In this document: one piece after another, positions 55,655 through 64,000 of the stretch
Layout: each line of letters begins with the position of its first letter
How positions within the stretch are numbered: position 1 is the stretch's first letter
Position numbers and translations under genes: made by a program
Assembly: GCF_004011695.2 (NCBI RefSeq)
Contig: NC_082415.1
Span: 372,001-436,000, forward strand
Reading direction: 5' to 3'
Length of the DNA: 64,000 nt
DNA from: Ascochyta rabiei
Lineage: Eukaryota > Ascomycota > Dothideomycetes > Pleosporales > Didymellaceae
Notes under the pieces: model-generated
Seen by the model: the letters and a program-made list of their open reading frames with translations, nothing else
What the model was told of the DNA's origin: nothing
Database searches by the model: none

Positions 55655-56574
55655 GATGTCGGCGCTTTTGTTGTTGGTTGTTGTCGTCGTGGTGCTGATC
55701 ACGCGAGGTGGCAAGCAAGTAAGCAAGCAAGCAGGCTGTCCAGAGCGCGAGGTGGGGTGCAGGTGCCCGTCCTCAAGCAACCCTTGGCCTGAGACTCGGC
55801 AACGTGGAATGTGGGCCACGAACCAGCCTCGGGTGGGCAGTCAGCGCTCTGCCTGAAAGAGTAACACCTGCCCTATTTCGTGCTCTTGTTTATCGAAACC
55901 CACTCTAACATGTGCGCCGGTGGGCTTGTGAGGCTGGACAGCCGACCGCCCTCTTGACGCAATCGTCCGTCGGCGCAACAACCAGACAGCACTTGGCGAG
56001 GCTTGAGAGCGGCCGTTGACCGTGCTCGCCGTGACCTGGAACAGTAAAGCAGACTTTCATGAAGGGTAGAATCCACTTGCGTGTGCGAGCTCGTCACAAG
56101 CATACTCGTGAGGTGCACGCCGCTACGTACGTGGCTGGGTCTAGGTCTAGTGCGTCTAGTACCTGCATGCACAGCTTCGGCGCGCGCCGATGTGCTCCAG
56201 AAGTATTCTAGAAGACCGTGTCGTGCATCTCTGGCGATGATCTTACAGTGCATGATTTGAACGTGGTCACATCTGTTCAGCGTGTGCTGGTCCGCTCTAA
56301 GGCTTTCTTTGACTCGATGCATGAATCATGTCTGCTCTGTGTTGCTGGAGAGCACGATGGAATGCATGGGGAGAGGAGATTTGGAGAGAGATCGAGAGCC
56401 GCCATCGACAGCATAGCAATAGTAGGGCACTCTACAGAGCAGTACATTTACTTGCAATCGTTTAAAGTACCATGTTGCGAAGACAGACTCCAAAGGTACA
56501 AACCTCACGTCCAGTGACAGCTTTGACAAAACGCCTGGGTATATCCATCCCTCCCACCTCTGCACGATCATTCA
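55655..56574. other. Intergenic, nothing recognised
   Basis: The first part contains short aagcaagc runs (55720-55738) upstream of the F-box gene. The rest has no recognisable gene on either strand. Confidence 0.6.
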
Positions 56575-57295
56575 CTACCGCATAACCGGCGGCCTGCTCT
56601 CCTTGTTCCCCATCATACGACTACACAGCCACTCGACCGCCTCAACAACGCCAGTACCGGTAAGCGCAGAGCAAGGCAGCACGCGACTATCCCTCACATT
56701 CCCCCCTTTGCCGCCCTCAAACACCTTCCGCACGAACCCCTCTTTAATTCGCACCACCTCAACGCAGTCCTCGCGATCCTGCTTGTTCGCAAGCACCAAC
56801 ACCGGCACCCCGCTCGTGTCCTCATTCCCCAGGATCCCCTCGAGTACGGCGCGGCACTCGTCCAGCCGGCCTCCATCATCGACTGCGGTGCCTTCGGCGA
56901 GGTCCGACAGCGTCGCATTACCAACGTCGCTGCTGTCGATGACGAACACAATCGCGTGGCACGAGGCGTAGTAGCTCTGCCACAACCCTCTCAGGCTATG
57001 CTGGCCGCCGACGTCCCACAGCTTGAGGTAGATGGGCGGGTTGGGCGGGGGAAGAGCGAGCGTGATGGTGTTTTGGCCGACGGTGGGCACCGTTTTCAGG
57101 TTCGGGTGCGAGGGCGTGTACGAGGCTTTGATTTGTTCCAGGAGCGTCGTCTTGCCCGCGTTGTCGAGGCCGAGGAGCAGGACCGAGTACTCTGTACACG
57201 TGTTAGCAGGTGGGGGAGCGGAGGAATTGCAGAGAGGGAAGCGGACCTTCTTTGCTAGTCGCGTGCAGGTAGATTGATTTGAAAAGGTGGTACAT
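56575..57295 (-). CDS. ARF-related GTPase (ARFRP1/Arl3 type)
   Basis: Small GTPase of the trans-Golgi that recruits Arl1 and its golgin effectors. Exons 57295-57247 and 57191-56575 give 221 residues; the 55-bp intron (gtccgc...acag) rejoins Glu as G|AG. The N-terminus MYHLFKSIYLHATSKEEYSV matches the ARFRP1/Arl3 group, which lacks the myristoylation glycine at position 2 and is N-acetylated instead. Nucleotide-binding boxes: G1 GLDNAGKTT, switch I PTVGQNT, G3 WDVGGQHSLRGLWQSYY, G4 NKQD and G5 CSALTGTG. Residues 110-140 have a short extra Gly/Asp segment (GTAVDDGGRLDE). The C-terminus GNKESRPPVMR is polar. Confidence 0.93.
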
Positions 57296-57904
57296 GATGG
57301 TTGCCGTGTGGACGTGTAGGCTTCACATGTCATACTGGGAAAGGTGGCAGCTTAATCGATAAGAGAAACTCGGCGTTCTGAATACAACAATTAACATGAA
57401 AACAGTCTTCAGTAGATGATTATGAACTGTACACATGAAAACAATAGACATGAAAAAGATTGTTTTAGAGAAGAGAAACAGCAACTAGAGATGTTAATGC
57501 ATCATGTATGAAAAAACAGTCCGTAAGTAGACAATTAACTAGTAACTACAGACAATAAAACAAACGTGGAAGCAAAAGACTAGCCTCTTGCTCCGCAAAT
57601 AAGTAAGTATTTACTGCGACAAACAATGATATCAAAACAATCTCTAAGTAGGTTATTATTTACTTCAAAAAATATCACAACCAATTTCAATAAAAATTGT
57701 CTTCAAGTCAATTGTTAAGTATAGGTATTAGAATAAGAGACAGGAAAAAGATCGTCTTGAGTAGACAATAATCAACTGCAGACATCAACACAACAAACGT
57801 CAAGACAGACTTGGAGTAGACAGAATCAAAATGCTCTTCGTATCAAAGCAAGAAGTGAGTATCAACAACAACCCGCCGTCAGACTCCAACAGGATCCCCC
57901 TCTC
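57296..57904. other. AT-rich interval of degenerate 45-60 bp repeats
   Basis: Words such as acatgaaaacagtcttcagtag, gacatgaaaaagattgtttt, cagtccgtaagtagacaatta and gatcgtcttgagtagacaat recur at about 50-60 bp spacing from 57380 to 57830. It looks like an old tandem array diverged chiefly by transitions and small indels. No coding capacity. Confidence 0.6.
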
Positions 57905-59245
57905 TCACCAGTCATCAATCATGAAGTTGGCCTCTTCGCTCTCAATGTCCATGACCTTTCTTGCCGCTTCACTCCCGCTCACGGGCAGCATTTCCAGTCC
58001 GGCTTTCTTGAACTTCTCAGGCACCTCTTCCGAATCCAACAGTCCCACCTGGAACAGAACGCTGGCTTGGTCCCAGTACACACGCTCCGACCAGACTTTT
58101 CCGGCACGCATGCCCACGATGCTGACTACAATAATCTCCACCTTCTGGTTGGTGGGTGGGACGCCGGGCAGGATCCACGGCATCTCGCACGTGTGCTTGA
58201 ACTGAACGTACAGCTCGTCGACGATTCTGTCCACACCGACCGTGCGCGATACAAGCCGCAAGTGCAGTGAGGGTGGAGCGGTTTTCAGAAAGTAGTCGGC
58301 GTAAAAGCGCTTGAGTTCATCTCGACCAAAGCCGCCCGTCATGGTCGGTGTAAAGTTGAGGCAGGGCGTGGGGTGGTTGACGTGCGTCTCCATGAGCTTT
58401 TGGACGTTCTTGCCGCGGTACTTTTCTGCTGGCTGTCAGTGCTGCAGGTGCGGAGAGAGAGCGCGTGCATCCTACGCTCCATATTGTCCTCCCACGGGCG
58501 TTCGAGGTTGACTTCGGCGTTGAAGCCTCTGCGCACGACGCTCAGACTGCGACTCCAGGCGATGCCGTCTGCCACCGCATCGTACTCGTCCAGGTCGTGC
58601 TCGGCGAAGCCTGGGTCGACGCCCTCGTACGTGTAGGCTGGGTACTCGAGCCTGGCGAGCAGGCCCCCAGCACCGATGCCGGGCGTGACGCGCTTCTCGA
58701 CCGTCTTCTTGCGCGCCTGGATGCCCAGCACTTCGGGCCGGCGCACGATGCCGACGGTCTCCTCGTGCGCACCGCTGCCCTGCGCAAGGTGGACCAGCAC
58801 GCGGAAACTGGCCGTGAAGCGGTGTCGCGGGTCGGGTATGCTCGTCGGATAGTACGCCACCAGAGAGCACAGCTTGCTCGTTGCCGTCTTGGGCTCGCCA
58901 TACACATCGAGGCAGATGGACGCTGCCTCGCCGAAGGCTGGCGCGGCGGTCAGTACAGTCGTGGCGGCGGTGCAGCAGGCGCCGGCGGACACGGGAGGGG
59001 CTGTGCTGACCTACGATCGCATACCGCTCGCCGATGCCCAAGCCATCCCCCAGGTGGTGCAGCGTCTTCACGTACTGCTTGCCGTCCTTGCCCATGGGCA
59101 GGTATTTGACGATGAAGCCTTCGTCGCGCCAGGCGCGCATCGTCTCCACGTCGAACTCGTCCTCTTCGGCCGTGATGTAGAGAACGGGCGTGCTGTGGCT
59201 GAAGGACAGCCAGCCGTTGCTGTCGGCGAGGAGCTGCTGCGCCAT
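57905..59245 (-). CDS. Dienelactone hydrolase-like protein fused to a SnoaL-like domain
   Basis: Exons 59245-59011, 58937-58476 and 58425-57905 give 405 residues, with phases closing at both introns (donor gtcagc for intron 1, gtagga for intron 2). The N-terminal two thirds resemble the alpha/beta-hydrolase dienelactone hydrolase family: PVLYITAEEDEFDVETMRAW, GFIVKYLPMGKDGKQYVKTL, YAIVAFGEAASICL, CSLVAYYPTSIP, and RYEYPAYTYEGVDPGFAE-like LEYPAYTYEGVDPGFAEHD. The expected Cys/Ser nucleophile in a GxCxG motif is not evident (AFGEAAS instead), so the hydrolase part may be non-catalytic. The C-terminal 165 residues form a SnoaL/NTF2-like domain (ETHVNHPTPCLNFTPTMTGG, LKRFYADYFLKTAPPSLHLR, SRTVGVDRIVDELYVQFKHT). 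This fusion recurs in fungi; the substrate is unknown. Confidence 0.85.
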
Positions 59246-59910
59246 GTTTGCACACGGCCGCTCGAAGGGGGCGTGATCACGCGAGGTCGTGGCGCGCGCC
59301 GGTGCAGGCCTTGTTTACGTCCGCTGTACGTTCAGACGGTGTCGCGGAAGTCCGGTGCAAGCGCAGGCACGGCGATAACCACGACCACGTCCGGCGGGGG
59401 GTGTGGTTGTATTGGGCAGGACGGGCAGGACGAGCAGGACGAGCAGGACGGGCACTATGGGTTGGAGGGTAGCAGGCTGCATGGCCGGTGTGGATTCACG
59501 CGGCTGGATCCTGTCCGTCCTGCCGCACAGTGGACAGACAGGTAGGTGGGTTCGGTCTTGCTCCAATTGCATGACGTCGCAGCCTCGACCGGCAACACCG
59601 CTTCCCCACAGCGCGTCACAGGCAACCACAGGGCCCCTCCACACCACCACACCACCACACCACCACACCACCACACACGTCGTGGGGCCTGCACACCGCA
59701 CTTGACGACGAGACCGAGTCTTGCAGCTGCCACCCATCAGGCCGAATGCATGGCGAGAGCAGGACTCGGACTCCGACTCCGACTCGACACACGCAAGCAA
59801 TGAGTACTGTGCTCAGTCACAGGGGAATACAGAGCTTCTTGACTGCAAACACATCCGTCCTTCCATCATCTTCTGTCATGGTACAGCCTGCATGCAGTGA
59901 TACTGTTCTT
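59246..59910. other. Promoter of the hydrolase fusion and tail of LEU2, with short repeats
   Basis: GCAGGACGA units occur at 59418-59452 and CACCACA units at 59640-59685. No gene recognised. Confidence 0.6.
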
Positions 59911-61317
59911 CTACTTCGCCAACAGCTTCTCGAGCTCGGCAGCAATCGCATCACCAACCTGCGATGTCGTCGACGAACCGCCAATGTCCCTTGTCCGTAC
60001 GCCGTTGTCAATGGCAATCTTGGTAGCCTCGTCGATCTTGGCGGCATATTCGGGCAGGCAGAGCGAGTACTTGAACATCATGCTCATCGACAGAATCGTC
60101 GCGACGGGGTTGACGATGCCCTGGCCGGCAATGTCGGGCGCGGAGCCTGCAGCTGTCAGCGCTTGCACTACTTGCGTTGAATGCTGCACGTTGAACTTAC
60201 CGTGGATGGGCTCGTAGATACCGTTGAGCTTGGTCTTGCCGTCTGGGATGCCTCCCAGACTGGCGCTGGGGAGCAGACCCAAGCTACCTGGGATGACACT
60301 GGCTTCATCGCTGATGATGTCGCCGAACAAGTTGCTCGTCACAACCACACCGTTCAGTGCCCTCGGGTTCTTGATCATAAGCATAGCCGCCGAGTCGATG
60401 AGGTGGGTGCCCGACTTGAGGTGGGGGTATTCGTCCTTCATGATGCGCTCAAACGTCTTCCTCCATAGCCTCGATGTCGCGAGGACGTTCGCCTTGTCCA
60501 GACTCCACACGGGAACCGGAGGCTCCTCGACAGATGCGAGATTTCCGGCTAACCGTACGACGCGCTCAATCTCCTCGACGCTGTAGGGCTCCGTGTCCAT
60601 GGCCTTGCCATCGCCGTCGTCCTCTTTCCTGTCGCCAAAGTAGATACCGCCGGTCAGTTCGCGGATGATGTTGAAGTTGACGCCGCGGACATTGTCGGCT
60701 TTAAGCGGCGATTGCTCCACCAGAGAGTCGGACGCGAAGAAGCAGGGCCGCAGGTTTCCGAACGTTCCGAGCTCCTTGCGCAGCCTCAAAATGCCCTGCT
60801 CAGGGCGCACCTTGCCAGTCCCCCATTTCTGTTCACCAGTCAGTACGTGTGCAGCGCATTGCAGTCGTGGAGGCACATACCGGCCCGCCAACAGCACCGA
60901 GAATGATAGCATCGGCCTTCTTCGCCGCGTCGAGAGTTTCGTCGGTCAGGGGGTTGTTGTGGGCGTCTATCGAGCACTGAGGGCTGTTAGTGTCGACACG
61001 CGTCACGGCGTGGGTGCCACTTACACCACCAAACAAGTGTTCCTGGAAGTTGAACGAAACATCTGTGTGCTTCTCAATGACCTTGAGGACCTGGGCGGGA
61101 GTCAGCGCGAGTTTGCGTCACCAACAACGTGCCAACATACCTTGATGCCCTCTGCAATGACCTGGATGTGTTATGTGAGCTTTGTTTCAGGAAAGAGGAA
61201 TGGAAGCCGTTACCTCCGGTCCCACACCGTCACCTAGCTGCAATTAGCAGAGTCGCGCGGAGTGGTTTAACTTGCTGTGCACTTACCACCAAGTACTACA
61301 ATGTTGAAAGAAGGCAT
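59911..61317 (-). CDS. LEU2: 3-isopropylmalate dehydrogenase
   Basis: NAD-dependent oxidative decarboxylation of 3-isopropylmalate to 2-oxoisocaproate, third step of leucine synthesis. Seven exons: 61317-61287, 61233-61214, 61161-61141, 61090-61025, 60976-60881, 60828-60201 and 60146-59911; total 1,098 nt, 365 residues, exactly the family length. Exons 1-3 are only 31, 20 and 21 nt. Reading gives [20 protein letters not shown] at the start, then [40 protein letters not shown], and the substrate and Mg-binding [20 protein letters not shown], followed by the NAD-binding [11 protein letters not shown]. No mitochondrial presequence is visible. A CCGGTACCGG palindrome lies 108 bp upstream. Confidence 0.95.
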
Positions 61318-61424
61318 TCTGGCAATGTCTGAGCGAGTGAGGATCGAAGTGTGCGTGGCTTACGCTCCCAATGTTCTTGAGCTTTAGCTAAATCGCGGGG
61401 CTAGGTTCGACGATTCCCCGCCCT

Positions 61425-61434
61425 CCGGTACCGG
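61425..61434. promoter_or_regulatory. Leu3-type upstream activating site CCGGTACCGG
   Basis: Perfect CCGGNNCCGG palindrome, in the context tccggtaccggcg, 108 bp before the LEU2 ATG. In yeast and other ascomycetes the Zn2Cys6 regulator Leu3, responding to 2-isopropylmalate, binds this sequence at leucine genes. Confidence 0.75.
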
Positions 61435-62701
61435 CGCTCTTGCACACGACCTCCTCACATCGGGCCTTGAGGTTTCTCCGAACGACACTTTGTCCAGCTG
61501 CACTCCCGATGTCGCTGTTCAGACGCTCAGCTCCCGTGGCCGCCGATGTCGCGCTGTTGCGCTCCTTCCCAGCTGAGGGCGTTGTTACTTTGCCTTTGCT
61601 TCCACTCCAGAAGTAGCAGTCCTTTGATATTCTTTCGATTTCCTAACATAATAGACGATGAGGCAATGCTGTGAGCAGACAATAGCCTATTCCTCAAAGA
61701 CTCAGTCAAGTCCGAGAGGAGCATAGGAACAAGCAATGCATCTACCCGTGTGCTGCGCTGTATAGACTCTAGAGCAAGCTACCACGAACACCATCACACC
61801 GATGGCAGTTTCACGATAGCAGCGCGACGCGCGCGACCATTACCTGCTGCTGGTGTGGAGCGTATAGGATCGACAAAGTATAGCTTCTTACACTCTGAGA
61901 CTCCATGCAGCATACGCCTCCACTGAGGTGGCAGGTCACAAGGCGGTCAGACAACCTGGGCTTGGTTCTCCTATAACCCACCGGCGAACTGGCAACAAAA
62001 GTTCAGAGCACCAAGCTGGCTGAAGGAAGTGCACGATTTCCATTCTCGACAACAAATCGGCCTTGGCTCCAGAGGAGACAACCAAAGCAGCTGTTGATAT
62101 GCTTGCGGGCGTCACTGTTGCTGCAATCGTGTCTTGAAGACCAGCTTACCTATTTTGACCTTAGCTGGCACTTGCCTCTGCGGCCGTCGTAGCGTCCAAC
62201 CAGATGCAGCCTGGGATACTGGAATGCAGTCGCTGTTTCGGCGAGGCTGACACTATGTCATCGCAATGCTGTGTTTCCTGGCCTATGAGGGTGCTGTAGA
62301 GAAGAATGGAGGTCATAGCTCTCGATACTCAGCTGTTCCAACAAAAGGTGGGAGTCTACAGCTATCTGAGGACAAAGGCCTGGCTGGCCAAGGCAAAACC
62401 ATCTATCGTCGTTTGATAACGTGCCAAGAAAGCCGCCTTGACCGCCTCCTCATGTACACAGGAGTGGCGTGTCGTAAGCCGCTTTCCCATGCTAACATGA
62501 AACGTTTGGAGAGCCAGCTTGTGTTCTGAGTGGTGACCTTCCTATCTGCCACTCGACAACCGATCACAGCCGCACGGAATACCTACCTCCTACCGCAAGC
62601 GTCAACAGGGCCCGTGGTGCTTATCGCAGATCGACAAGCATTCAGCCCTCAGGATGTTGTTTCTCCGGAATGAAATTTCCCCAGCCTGTGATGTAACGAT
62701 G

Positions 62702-62866
62702 TGTGATGTGCAATGCGTGATGTGCAATGCGTGATGTGCAGTGCGCGATGTGCAGTGCGTGATGTGCAGTGCGTGATGTGCAATGCGTGATGTGCAATGC
62801 GTGATGTGCAATGTGTAATGTGCAATGTGTGATGTGTGATGTATGATGTGTGCTGTGTGATGTAGT
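62702..62866. repeat. 14-bp minisatellite GTGATGTGCAATGC, about 11 copies
   Basis: Variants gtgcagtgc and gcgatg are concentrated in the middle copies. The right end decays to gtgtgatg. Confidence 0.92.
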
Positions 62867-63370
62867 GATCGTCGGGATAAACATTTGTTATGACGAAGAT
62901 GCAGCGGCCCGGGTTCGTCGAGTTGCAGTGGGCAGTAGGAAGCTCGATGATCGACAGGCATCTGATATCACAGGTAGGTAAGGCGTTGCAAGGTTCTCCC
63001 GATAACGCGGATCCCAACCAAAGTACAGCCAGGGTTCGCTTCTGGAAACGCGTTGCAAGCGGCAACGGGTGTCGTGGCTCAGGGGAAGCGTTGTAGGGGA
63101 GTCGAGGAGTAGACGAGTGGCGAATTCTCTGTTGATGGGTGCCGCCTACGTGCCGCCGTCTGTGCGTTTGATGAGAGCGCGCCAGAAAGAGGGCCTAACA
63201 GATGGTAGACTCCACGGAGGGAGCAAGTTGCAACACAGAGCGCTTTCCGATCGGCCGTTTCTGGGAATTGTCCAACAGGCCCCAGGGTGGCCCTTGCTGA
63301 AGCGGGATGGAGGATGGAGCGCAGTGCTGCCACCAAGACGTGCAATGTTGGATCGAAGGACAGCAGAGTG

Positions 63371-63512
63371 CCTCCCCTCGTGTTCATCGATGGAGTCGAG
63401 TGGACGGGCGGCATACCTCCCTCATGTTCATCGATGGAGTCGAGTGAACGGGCGGAATACCTCCCTCGTGTTCGTCGATGGAGTCGAGTGGACGGGCGGA
63501 ATACCTCCCTCG
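63371..63512. repeat. 44-45 bp tandem repeat, 3.2 copies
   Basis: Each unit starts cctccctcgtgttcatcgat and contains gagtcgagtggacgggcgg. The units differ at only a few bases, mostly transitions. Confidence 0.93.
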
Positions 63513-64000
63513 AGGTTCGGGAGCTTGCATGCCGAACGATGGATCCGTTCCGAAGGCTCGTCTGGACATAGCCGATAGCCATGCCAGCCCAGCCACATCA
63601 GCTACTTTTGGCCACGCCGCGACGAACCGGCGTCGATGCGGTTAGGGTCTGAAGGCCGTGCGTGTGTCCAGCGTCCAGCGTCCAGCGTGGTCAGGAGTCA
63701 GGACAGTTCACCAGACCCTGGCAGGCTCAAGCGCGCCCCGCCGGTAGTTGGCGTCGAGGCATGTGTGGGCTCGCGCAAATTGGCCGAGAGCCGGCGCGGT
63801 GGAGGTGGATGTTCGCAGCAAGGAGGCAGTCAAAGAATGAATAGCGAGGAGTGAGTTGCCGCTTGTCAAGCATGGCCGCGAGCATCGGTGACGAAAACTC
63901 GGGGAAAAGTTGAAGCCCTTCTCTGCGCTGCGGTTGGCCAGTGATAAGAAGAGGGACTAGTGAAACGGGGCTGTCGCCGTTGGCCGTTGGCCGGTCGCTG

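Larger units (their letters stand above)
61435..64000. other. 2.6 kb to the window edge without a recognisable gene
   Basis: Begins as the LEU2 promoter. Open frames (for example 62266-62529 and 63069-63578) have no family content, and the latter runs through a repeat. Arrays lie at 62702-62866, 63371-63512 and 63668-63690 (gcgtcca units). Confidence 0.55.

Overview
The window looks like chromosomal DNA of a filamentous ascomycete (Pezizomycotina, plausibly a Dothideomycete; I cannot place it lower). The reasons are short spliceosomal introns (about 45-85 bp, GT-AG), fungal-only families (Zn2Cys6 regulator with fungal_trans domain, DUF1989, DUF7580, GH105), monocistronic genes on both strands, and TA-rich blocks that look mutated by RIP. 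Exon boundaries below come from reading splice sites and checking that the reading phase closes; none is supported by transcripts.

Layout. 1-5.2 kb: glutamate decarboxylase (3' end off the window) and a Zn2Cys6 regulator, both minus. 5.2-9.5 kb: no recognisable gene, many tandem repeats. 9.5-12.3 kb: a short-chain dehydrogenase whose single intron is a minisatellite, then a DUF1989 protein. 13.1-17.6 kb: 2-isopropylmalate synthase (LEU4 type) and a DENN/DUF4484 protein. 17.6-20.7 kb: gene-poor, repeat-rich. 20.7-21.5 kb: a coiled-coil protein. 22.2-24.85 kb: a TA-rich island holding a complete but dead pogo/Fot1 transposon (TIRs and TA target duplication intact) and a mutated copy of the 3' end of the next gene. 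24.9-31.2 kb: a 2,084-residue RhoGEF-like protein. 31.8-37.3 kb: secreted GH105 hydrolase, EBP-family sterol isomerase, amidase. 37.9-42.1 kb: a coiled-coil protein, a fragment resembling the N-terminus of fungal NLR/HET-associated proteins, and a broken DUF7580 gene. 42.5-46.5 kb: long-chain alcohol oxidase and GNAT acetyltransferase. 48-50.6 kb: decayed GH35-like galactosidase and MFS sugar-transporter genes, side by side. 50.7-53.4 kb: small membrane protein, proline racemase-family enzyme, and a gene with an in-frame TAG. 54.7-61.3 kb: F-box/ankyrin protein, ARFRP1/Arl3 GTPase, dienelactone hydrolase-SnoaL fusion, and 3-isopropylmalate dehydrogenase (LEU2 type). 61.4-64 kb: no gene seen, repeats.

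Functional links. LEU4 and LEU2 are two steps of leucine synthesis, about 45 kb apart. The LEU2 upstream region carries a perfect Leu3-type palindrome. The adjacent GH35 and transporter relics look like a lost galactoside-utilisation unit. The most unusual property of the window is its load of minisatellites: some lie in an intron, some in coding sequence, and one spans a stop codon.
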